From contig CAXXQD010000013.1 in NCBI GenBank assembly GCA_963677475.2, positions 3,829 through 67,828 of the forward strand: DNA of 64,000 nucleotides, given 5' to 3'. Below the pieces are notes generated by a model, which did no database searches, had not been told where the DNA came from, and was given only the letters and a program-made list of their open reading frames with translations. The stretch is from JABMQB01 sp963677475. GTDB taxonomy: Bacteria; Bacteroidota; Bacteroidia; Bacteroidales; Prolixibacteraceae. Positions 10,157 to 18,009 of the stretch are shown one piece after another. The position numbers and the translations under genes are program-made. How positions within the stretch are numbered: the first letter of the stretch is position 1; each line of letters starts with the position of its first letter.

Positions 10157-12520
10157 ATGATTTTTAATGATTTACGGATTGGTTGGAGAAATATCAAAAA
10201 AAACGGGATTTTTTCCATCATTAATGTTGCCGGATTATCTCTTGGCATTGCAGTGGTAACACTCATTCTTTTTTGGGTGGTCGATGAGTTGAATTACAAT
10301 AAGTTCCACAAAAACCTGGACCATATTTATACCGTGTATGAGCATCAGCAATATTCCGACGGTCAGGAATTGTTTACTGCTTGCACACCATTCCCTTTGG
10401 CGAAAGAATTAGTGAATGTATTTAGTGAAGTCGAAAATGCAACAACATTTTCAAACCTCGGAAAACAACTGATCCGTTATGGCGATAAAGAGTATAAGGA
10501 TGGTCCATTGATTTGTACTGATAATGAGTTTTTAAAGATATTTTCGTTTGATATTGTGCAGGGTGATGTAAATGCTTTATTCGCACCTGACAAAATCATT
10601 ATTAACGAAGAAATTGCCACCCTGCTATTTGGGAATGATCCGGCACTTGGGAAAATGATCCGGTTGAACGACAGGCATGATTATTCGGTTGGGGCAGTTG
10701 TAAAAACAGATAAACAGAAGTCAACAATTGATTTTAAAATCCTTGTTCCGCTGCAATTGGTTGAAGCTTATGGAGCCGATTTAAACCGTTGGGGCAATAA
10801 CTGGCCTCGCACTTCATTGCTTTTATCCGAAAATACCGATACCGATAAGTTGAACGATAAAATTGTTAATTTCCTCAAGGAAAAAGATCAGCAGAATACC
10901 ACTTTGCACCTTTTCCCTTTTGATAAAGAACGATTACATTCCTACTCTGGCAAACATAACCGGATTCAATATGTATATCAGTTTTTGGGCATTGCCTTTA
11001 TAATTGTTTTAATTGCTTCCATTAATTTCATTAACCTTTCAACCGCCAAAGCTGAGCAGCGTCGTCCCGAGGTTGGGGTCAGAAAAGTTTTAGGGGCAAA
11101 CAAAACGGCCATTTTAAACCAATTTGTGCAGGAAAAAGGCATTTTAATAGGGCTGAGCTTGTTAGTGAGCGTGATTCTGGTATTGGCATTTATCCCTGCA
11201 TTCCGTGCGGTTTCTGATAAAGTGATAACATTTAGTATGTTGCAAAATAAATACATGCTCTATATGCTTCTCACCGTGTTGCTGAGTATACTGGTATTAT
11301 CGGTAATTTACCCCTCTTTATATATTTCTTCGTTTAGCCCGGCACATACCTTAAAAAAATCACCGGTCAAAAAGAAAGTCGGCTTAAAGAATTTATTGGT
11401 GATCGTTCAGTTTGTATTATCGGTTGTGTTAATTAGCTGTACCATTTTCATTTCCCGACAATTAAAATACATCAACAATTACGATCTTGGTTATCAACAG
11501 GCAAACCTTATTTATCTTCCATTAAGTGGTGAAGCTAAAAATAAGCATGAAGCTTTGAGCCAAAAGTTCAGGGAGTTACCGGGCATTGGAAGTTTAACCC
11601 GGTCGAGCAGGGTACCATTTTATGGAGGGAATTCATCGTGGGGATACGATTGGGAAGGAAAAGAACCGGATAATAAAGTATTGATTTGCTCGATGTTCAC
11701 CGACCGGGATTATTTTAAAACAATGGGCATAAAAATGGCGGGTGGAGTTAATTTCCCTGAAATTTATTCTAAAATCCTTGACCGTGATGAGGTTCCAGCG
11801 CCCAAAGTTATCCTTAACCAGGAGGCCATACGAAGAATGCATATTACCCAGCCTGTTGGAAAGTATTTTAAGTCAGGCCGTGATTCAGAGAAAGGATCTA
11901 TTGTTGGGGTGGTTGAAGATTTTCATTTCCAGTCTTTGCATTCAGGTGTCGAGCCTCTGGTAATTTATCCGCTTTTTGATGAACCCGATTATATTATTGC
12001 CCGGATTGACCCAAAGGTTTTTTCGCAAACCATCGAAGAAATAAAAAGAACATGGAACAGCGTTCTGCCAGAATCCATTTGTGAAGTCAAATTTTTTGAC
12101 GACAGCCTTGAATCGATGTACAATTCGGAGATTAAGATTTCGGGTTTGTTCCGGTACTTTTCAATTATCGCTATTTTTATTTCCTGCATTGGCTTATTCG
12201 GACTTTCACTTTTTGTGATCGAACGCCGTAAAAAAGAAATTGGGGTACGAAAAGTCAATGGGGCAAAAATTGCTGAAGTCATGTTCCTGCTAAACAAAGA
12301 TTTTATACGTTGGGTACTCATCGCATTTGTAATTGCATGTCCGCTTGCCTGGTTTATTATGCTCAAATGGCTTGAAAATTTTGCGTTTAAAACTAATTTA
12401 AGCTGGTGGGTTTTTGCGCTTTCCGGGGCACTTGCTCTCATCATTGCAGCATTAACGGTTACCTATCATTCATGGAAAGCGGCAACACGAAATCCGGTGG
12501 AAGCTCTTAGGTATGAATAA
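10157..12520 (+). CDS. ABC transporter permease, MacB/FtsX type, 787 aa
   Basis: Start ATG 10157 (MIFNDLRIGWRNIKKNG), the N-terminus typical of Bacteroidota duplicated FtsX permeases, with a first membrane segment at about residues 18-40. Two periplasmic domains and a C-terminal FtsX block follow, with IGVRKVNGA and the NPVEALRYE tail. It is separated from the previous gene by element B and about 108 bp of ordinary leader sequence, so it may have its own promoter. Its stop overlaps element C. Function as for the other permeases: inner-membrane part of an ABC system of unknown substrate. Confidence 0.92.
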   Translation: MIFNDLRIGWRNIKKNGIFSIINVAGLSLGIAVVTLILFWVVDELNYNKFHKNLDHIYTVYEHQQYSDGQELFTACTPFPLAKELVNVFSEVENATTFSNLGKQLIRYGDKEYKDGPLICTDNEFLKIFSFDIVQGDVNALFAPDKIIINEEIATLLFGNDPALGKMIRLNDRHDYSVGAVVKTDKQKSTIDFKILVPLQLVEAYGADLNRWGNNWPRTSLLLSENTDTDKLNDKIVNFLKEKDQQNTTLHLFPFDKERLHSYSGKHNRIQYVYQFLGIAFIIVLIASINFINLSTAKAEQRRPEVGVRKVLGANKTAILNQFVQEKGILIGLSLLVSVILVLAFIPAFRAVSDKVITFSMLQNKYMLYMLLTVLLSILVLSVIYPSLYISSFSPAHTLKKSPVKKKVGLKNLLVIVQFVLSVVLISCTIFISRQLKYINNYDLGYQQANLIYLPLSGEAKNKHEALSQKFRELPGIGSLTRSSRVPFYGGNSSWGYDWEGKEPDNKVLICSMFTDRDYFKTMGIKMAGGVNFPEIYSKILDRDEVPAPKVILNQEAIRRMHITQPVGKYFKSGRDSEKGSIVGVVEDFHFQSLHSGVEPLVIYPLFDEPDYIIARIDPKVFSQTIEEIKRTWNSVLPESICEVKFFDDSLESMYNSEIKISGLFRYFSIIAIFISCIGLFGLSLFVIERRKKEIGVRKVNGAKIAEVMFLLNKDFIRWVLIAFVIACPLAWFIMLKWLENFAFKTNLSWWVFALSGALALIIAALTVTYHSWKAATRNPVEALRYE

Positions 12521-12643
12521 GCCTCCCCTAACCCCTCCAAAGGAGGGGAACTTGGGGCTCAAAATGGAAAAAATAAACATGCATAAAAATTACAAATAAT
12601 CATAGTCATAACTCCTCCCCTTTGGGGAGGTTGGGAGGGGCTT
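12519..12643. repeat. Palindromic intergenic element, copy C
   Basis: Third copy, again starting AAGCCTCCCC within the TAA stop of a permease gene and ending GGGAGGGGCTT. The arms match copies A and B. The core has drifted (AAAATGGAAAAAATAAACATGC in place of the A/B version) but keeps AAAAATTACAAATAATCA. No open reading frame. Confidence 0.78.
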
Positions 12644-12649
12644 CTAAAA

Positions 12650-12677
12650 AGTCACCCTTCGGGGGATTTAGGGGGCT
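12650..12677. repeat. Short palindromic repeat fragment next to copy C
   Basis: AGTCACCC-TTC-GGGGG...GGGGGCT, a second type of G/C-rich half-palindrome directly beyond copy C. It resembles the arm style of the other elements but not their core, so it may be a remnant of a related element. Confidence 0.4.
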
Positions 12678-12760
12678 GAATCTCCTACTATTCATAGGGG
12701 AAGAATTAAAGAGATGGAAAATATATGTATTACAAAAATGAAAATTAATAATAACCAAAG

Positions 12761-12805
12761 AGCGGCTTCACGAAGCAGTTAAACCGTTACTTGAAGTGAC
12801 ACGCT
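12761..12805. other. Compact multi-stem structure of unknown role
   Basis: Outer AGCG/CGCT closes two inner hairpins: GCTTC-AC-GAAGC at 12765-12776 and GTTACTT/AAGTGAC at 12786-12800. The second resembles the core of the REP palindromes near 53-54 kb (ACTTGAAGT). It may be a degenerate repeat or a small structured RNA. No conserved motif identifies it. Confidence 0.25.
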
Positions 12806-13113
12806 AAATATATATCACAGTTTAGATTATGTTCATTATTTGGAATTTTATTACCGTTTGAAAACAATTAAAATGGTTGGCGTAAAGTGCATATAGTTAG
12901 CTGATTATGTCTTTCTAGGTAGTTTATTCCAATGTTTTAATTAGTAAAACTGACTTCCTATTTCAAAATAACCAAGTATATTGTATTTTTATTTGGAATA
13001 ATAAGGGACGTAAATTTCTTCGATTAAATCTTATTTTATCTTAAGATGGAATATCGTATATCTCTTATTTGGTAAGAGGGCATTATGGGTTTTTGGAAAT
13101 TAAAAATAATCGC
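12806..13113. other. AT-rich leader before the hybrid sensor kinase, no gene seen
   Basis: About 300 bp without a plausible reading frame, RNA gene or repeat. It presumably holds the promoter of the kinase. I see no clean TAnnTTTG box, only partial matches such as TATTTGG near 12990. Confidence 0.5.
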
Positions 13114-16100
13114 ATGATTAACCGGGTTATTTTCACATGTTGGTTTTATATTCTCGGTTCATTGTTTATCTGTACTAGTGCGCAGGTACGGTTTACGCAT
13201 TATTCAACCGAAAACGGATTGCCAAATGATTTTGTACTTTCCATCGTTCAAGATCAAAATGGTTTTATATGGTTTGGAACCCACCTGGGTGTTGTCCGTT
13301 ATGATGGGCATAGCTTTAATTTAATTCAACCAGATCCCCAAAAAAGTAATAGTTTAAGTTATAAACATGTAAACAATTTGTATGGTGATTCATATGGAAA
13401 TTTATGGATCAGATTTACCGAAAATGCCCTAAATCGCTTACATATCCCAACAGGAGAGATAATTAATTATCCGACTGACACAACCAATTCTAAAGGAATT
13501 TCAAGTTTTAGGGGGATCGATATTTTTGAAGATGTTGATTCAGTGGTATGGTTAATAAGCTACGAGGGTATATTTCGTTACAATAGTGAAACGGATGAAT
13601 TTAAATCGGTTTTGCCGGGATCAATTACCAGTAAATCTTTTCCAAGCAATAAAATTGCAACTGCGGTTGATGATTCTTTGGGGAATTTATGGGTTCTGAC
13701 AACGAATGGAATAGGTCGGATTAACCGAGGTAGTTATGAAACAATATCGCTGGGGAAATTAATCAATCAACCGGAAATTGAATCTTTGAAAATCAATGCT
13801 TTATCTTCTGATCGCAAATCAACACTTTGGTTTAGCACTATAAATAATGGTTTGTACAGCTACGACATTTTAAATAATAAGTTGAAAAATTATAGCCGGG
13901 ATATTTCAAATGTCCACTCCATTTTTTGTGATAATGAAGGAGATGTTTACGTATTTTCTAATACCGATAATACGTTATTTTATATCGATGTTTCAACAAA
14001 ACCTGAAAATACTCCATCCTCTTATCGTTTATTCAATACCGATGAACAAGTTCGGTTTTTCAGGATGAATGAGGATAAAGCCGGAAATATCTGGATATCC
14101 TCATCGCAAGGCCTCGATATGTTTAACAAAAAGTCAGGAATTGTTCATTATAAACACAATCCAATTCAAAGTCAATCAATAAGTTCCAATGTTATAAATT
14201 TTGCATTTATCGATCAAACCAATAATTTATGGTTAAGTAATTACCGAAAAGGTTTGGATAAAGCAGACCTAAATCAAAAACCATTTGAAGTATATTTCAA
14301 TAACCCCGATCAAACAGGCCATGTTTTTTACGATTCAAATATTACCTCACTTATGGAAGACAGTCAAAATTATCTATGGGTAGGTGCAACGGGAAAATCT
14401 ATCATTCGCTTTGACCGGGAGACGAATTCATTTGAATCGGTTCAAGTTAAAGAAGATAAGCAGACCATGTTTTCGGCATTGTTTGAAGATAGCGAAGGGG
14501 ATATTTGGGTTGGTAATTATTACGAAGGAATAGAGCGAATTGATACAAGTTCACTTCAGGTAACTTATTCCGAATTCTATTCAGTAGAAACGCCTATTTT
14601 TGGTGTTCGTAAGTTTGCAGAAGATAAGGATAATAACATATGGTTTGTTTCATCGTCTGGAGTACACAAATGGGACAGAAAAATCCAGCAAGTTATACCC
14701 TATACCATATTATATGACACCTACGACCCTAATCATGGGTTTTATCGAACATTAACAATCGATAAGGATGGAATAATATGGGCTGGTTCGTATAATGGGG
14801 GAATGGTACGTTATAATACGGAAACAAAAACGGTTCGTCGTTTTATGAATATTCCGGATGATAATACAAGTATTAGCGGTGATGGGGTCTATACTATTTA
14901 CGAAGAAACAGACAGTACTTTTTTAATAGGAACGACTTTGGGTTTAAACCGGTTTAATAAAAAAACGGAGCAGTTCTCTCTTGTTGAAACAAAACAGAGC
15001 CTTTATAATTATAGTATTTATACAATTATCCCCGATACCTTAAATAATTTGTGGATGGCTACCGATTATGGATTAATCCGTTTCAATAGAGGAAGCAAAG
15101 AATGCACTTTTTTTAACGAAGGTGATGGATTGCCCGCCAATGAATTTAACACAACAGCAAGTTGTTTAAGCCATAATGGTTTGGTTTATCTCGGTTCCCC
15201 AAAAGGTATGTTGTATTTCGATCCGAATAAATTTACCAGTAACCCATATTTGGCAAAGCCAACAATCACCAACCTTCAAATTGATAATGCCGATATTGTA
15301 CCTGGCGATAGTTTAAATGGAAGGGTTGTGTTAAGCAATCAAATCTGGGAAACCAATGAGTTGGTCTTAAAATACGATGAAAACGATTTTACCCTCCAAT
15401 TTTCGGCGATGCATTTTGCCGTACCTGAAAACAATAAATTCTGGTATAAGCTTGAAGGGTACCGCAAAGATTGGTTGCAAACAGATGCCAATCGCAGGTG
15501 GGCTTCGTATACTGGATTGCAGCCCGGTCATTATACATTTAAACTCAGGGCTACCAATAACGATGGGGTTCTATGTAACCCGGAAGATGAAGTATCATTG
15601 AAAATTACAATAAAGCCACCTTTTTGGATGACCCTCTGGTTCAAAATACTTTTCCTGTTGTTAATAATAATTCTTGTTGGGTCTTTTATTAGGCAAAGGA
15701 TCGTTAGTTATATGAAAAGTAACTTATTGTTGGAGCAAAAAGTTAAGGAACGTACTTTGGAGCTCGAGCAAGTTAATTCTTATTTAGAAGAACAACAGGA
15801 AGAAATTTATTCGCAAAACGAAACGCTTAGGGCAACAAAAGAGGAAATTATTGAACAAAATATTGAACTTGACAAACATAGATATAAACTGGAGTCATTG
15901 GTCGAAGAAAGAACATCAGAACTCATGGATGCTTTGAATAAAGCCAGGGAATCTGATCGTTTAAAAAGCTCCTTTCTGGCTAATATGTCGCACGAAATCA
16001 GAACTCCAATGAATGCCATAATAGGTTTCTCATCCTTACTTAAAGATGATGGTATTGATGATTCAAGGAAGAATGGCTTTTACGATATTATTATAAAAAA

Positions 16101-17052
16101 CAGCGAAGCTCTGTTAGTATTAATCGATGATATATTGGACTTATCGAAAATCCAATCCAATCAATTAAAATTCAATTATGATACCGGAATTGCAAAGGAG
16201 TATTTTGATGAAATATATAACACCTTTATCCTTGAAGCGGAAAAGAAACCTATTGACCTTAAACTAAATCTCGATGCGAAGCACGAAAATCTTACTCTTG
16301 TTACTGATGGGGTGAGGTTTAAACAAGTCATTTCCAATTTATTGTCAAATGCAATAAAATTTACGGAAAAGGGGGCAGTAGAATTTGGTGTTTTTGAAGT
16401 TGCAGATCAAATAACATTTTACGTAAAAGATACGGGAATTGGAATTTCAGAGAATATCGGGGATTCGATTTTCGAACAATTCTTAAAAGTTGAAGAAAAC
16501 AAAGACCAACTGTATCGGGGTGTTGGATTAGGACTTGCAATTTGTAAAAGCCTTGTAAATCATTGGGGTGGGAGAATCTGGTACGAATCAAAAGAAAATA
16601 TCGGAACAACCTTTTATTTTACCCATCCCCGGGATATTCAGCAATTAAATGCCAAAACAAGCGATACTGAAGATCAGAAAAATGAATTGGATTTAAGTAA
16701 ATATACTTTATTAATTGCAGAAGATGAGGAGTCAAATTATCAATTATTGTGCGCCTATCTAGAGCATTCTGGTGCTAACATTCTATGGGCAAAAGATGGC
16801 ATGGAAGCGTGTGAAATGTTCGAAAAGCAAAAAGTTGATCTTGTTTTAATGGATATAAAAATGCCGGTAATGAACGGTGTTGATGCTGCAAAAATTTTAA
16901 AGAAGAAAGATCCGAATATACCAATCATTGCGCAAACCGCATTTTCAAAAACATTAGTGGAGGAATCGATTGCAAATCGGAATATAGATGCATATGTCAC
17001 TAAACCAATCAATCGTGTTGAATTAATGAATGTGCTCGCTAATTATTTGTAA
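13114..17052 (+). CDS. Hybrid two-component sensor kinase with propeller sensor and C-terminal receiver
   Basis: The start is ATG 13114, which gives a signal peptide (MINRVIFTCWFYILGSLF...). The TTG at 13069 would put a polar tail in front of it. Of 1312 residues, about 25-740 form a periplasmic two-component-regulator propeller with repeated GNIW/GNLW and G-LWF units. A Y_Y_Y domain follows, then one membrane segment at about 838-858 and a coiled coil. The HisKA phosphoacceptor is His960 (MSHEIRTPMN); the HATPase shows NLLSNAIKFT, DTGIGI and GVGLGLAI; the receiver has Asp1247 (LMDIKMPVMNG). Classical Bacteroides hybrid regulators add an AraC DNA-binding domain, which is absent here, so output must pass to another protein. 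It lies between permeases and the ABC ATPase, which suggests that it senses an envelope or extracellular signal for this array. Confidence 0.92.
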   Translation: MINRVIFTCWFYILGSLFICTSAQVRFTHYSTENGLPNDFVLSIVQDQNGFIWFGTHLGVVRYDGHSFNLIQPDPQKSNSLSYKHVNNLYGDSYGNLWIRFTENALNRLHIPTGEIINYPTDTTNSKGISSFRGIDIFEDVDSVVWLISYEGIFRYNSETDEFKSVLPGSITSKSFPSNKIATAVDDSLGNLWVLTTNGIGRINRGSYETISLGKLINQPEIESLKINALSSDRKSTLWFSTINNGLYSYDILNNKLKNYSRDISNVHSIFCDNEGDVYVFSNTDNTLFYIDVSTKPENTPSSYRLFNTDEQVRFFRMNEDKAGNIWISSSQGLDMFNKKSGIVHYKHNPIQSQSISSNVINFAFIDQTNNLWLSNYRKGLDKADLNQKPFEVYFNNPDQTGHVFYDSNITSLMEDSQNYLWVGATGKSIIRFDRETNSFESVQVKEDKQTMFSALFEDSEGDIWVGNYYEGIERIDTSSLQVTYSEFYSVETPIFGVRKFAEDKDNNIWFVSSSGVHKWDRKIQQVIPYTILYDTYDPNHGFYRTLTIDKDGIIWAGSYNGGMVRYNTETKTVRRFMNIPDDNTSISGDGVYTIYEETDSTFLIGTTLGLNRFNKKTEQFSLVETKQSLYNYSIYTIIPDTLNNLWMATDYGLIRFNRGSKECTFFNEGDGLPANEFNTTASCLSHNGLVYLGSPKGMLYFDPNKFTSNPYLAKPTITNLQIDNADIVPGDSLNGRVVLSNQIWETNELVLKYDENDFTLQFSAMHFAVPENNKFWYKLEGYRKDWLQTDANRRWASYTGLQPGHYTFKLRATNNDGVLCNPEDEVSLKITIKPPFWMTLWFKILFLLLIIILVGSFIRQRIVSYMKSNLLLEQKVKERTLELEQVNSYLEEQQEEIYSQNETLRATKEEIIEQNIELDKHRYKLESLVEERTSELMDALNKARESDRLKSSFLANMSHEIRTPMNAIIGFSSLLKDDGIDDSRKNGFYDIIIKNSEALLVLIDDILDLSKIQSNQLKFNYDTGIAKEYFDEIYNTFILEAEKKPIDLKLNLDAKHENLTLVTDGVRFKQVISNLLSNAIKFTEKGAVEFGVFEVADQITFYVKDTGIGISENIGDSIFEQFLKVEENKDQLYRGVGLGLAICKSLVNHWGGRIWYESKENIGTTFYFTHPRDIQQLNAKTSDTEDQKNELDLSKYTLLIAEDEESNYQLLCAYLEHSGANILWAKDGMEACEMFEKQKVDLVLMDIKMPVMNGVDAAKILKKKDPNIPIIAQTAFSKTLVEESIANRNIDAYVTKPINRVELMNVLANYL

Positions 17053-17275
17053 CCTTTATTTTTGATTATTCCCACAGGCGCAATCACCATTTAAGTTTAA
17101 GTTAAGCAGTGCCCCTTGTTCAAATAAAACAATTCGGAAAATGTATGTAAAAAAATTTAACCAAGTGTAAAATAAATTTACACTAAATTATTCCTGTTTA
17201 TTTGTAAAAAGCTTATATTCACAAGGTTAAATTCGGGCATCGTTATTGGGTAATTGATGGGAAAACTTAAAAATT

Positions 17276-17956
17276 ATGATAAAGCTAAAAAACATTGATA
17301 AATACTATGATTCGAGATTTCAACGAACATTTATTTTAAAAGGGGTCGATCTTGAAGTAAAACAAGGTGAATTTTTATCGATAATGGGACCAAGTGGTGC
17401 GGGAAAATCTACCCTGCTGAATATTATCGGGATGCTGGATGAACCCAATGCCGGCGAATACCTTTTTTTAGATAACCCCGCCCATAAACTCAAAGAAAAG
17501 CAAAAAGTACAGTACCACCGAAGCCACATTGGTTTTATTTTTCAGGCATTTCACCTTATCGAAGAGTTAAATGTTTATGAGAATATCGAAACCCCTTTAA
17601 TCTACAGAAATGTAAAATTGAAGGAAAGAAAAGCATTGGTTGCCGATTTATTGGACCGTTTTAATATGGTGGCAAAAAAAGACCTTTTCCCAACCCAGTT
17701 ATCAGGTGGGCAACAGCAATTGGTAGCAATTGCACGAGCCATTATTGGTAGCCCAAAATTACTACTTGCCGACGAGCCCACAGGAAACCTTCACTCCGAA
17801 CAAGGCGCAATGATAATGGAGCTTCTGAAAAAATTGAACGATCAGGGAATGACAATCATTCAGGTAACCCACTCGAAAGAAAATGCCCAATACGGTAGCC
17901 GCATTATTCAACTGGTTGATGGTTTGATCAGGGAAGATTATCAGGTAGAAAAATAG
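17276..17956 (+). CDS. ABC transporter ATP-binding protein (LolD/MacB family)
   Basis: A 226-aa ATPase. Walker A is GPSGAGKST at residues 38-46, Q-loop Gln90, signature LSGGQ at 142-146, Walker B LLLADE at 162-167 and switch His199. The short length and sequence style match the LolD/FtsE/MacB-N class that powers FtsX-type permeases. It starts at ATG 17276, and the permease at 18010 follows 53 bp after its stop. It is the only ABC ATPase in the 20-kb array that contains six permeases, so it may serve several of them, or others may lie to the left of the window. Cytoplasmic face of the inner membrane. Confidence 0.93.
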   Translation: MIKLKNIDKYYDSRFQRTFILKGVDLEVKQGEFLSIMGPSGAGKSTLLNIIGMLDEPNAGEYLFLDNPAHKLKEKQKVQYHRSHIGFIFQAFHLIEELNVYENIETPLIYRNVKLKERKALVADLLDRFNMVAKKDLFPTQLSGGQQQLVAIARAIIGSPKLLLADEPTGNLHSEQGAMIMELLKKLNDQGMTIIQVTHSKENAQYGSRIIQLVDGLIREDYQVEK

Positions 17957-18009
17957 TCCTGTAAATCGGTTTGGTTGAACCAATATTTTTTTGAATTAAT
18001 CGCTTCGGA

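Noticed and set aside
7513..12643. Repeated elements considered as a CRISPR array
   Set aside because: The copies are 125-128 bp, about 2.4 kb apart, separated by genes, and have inverted arms; no short direct repeats with regular spacers exist.
12761..12805. Cloverleaf-like region as a tRNA
   Set aside because: At 45 bp it is too short, with no anticodon arm, no T-loop GTTC and no CCA-ready acceptor stem.
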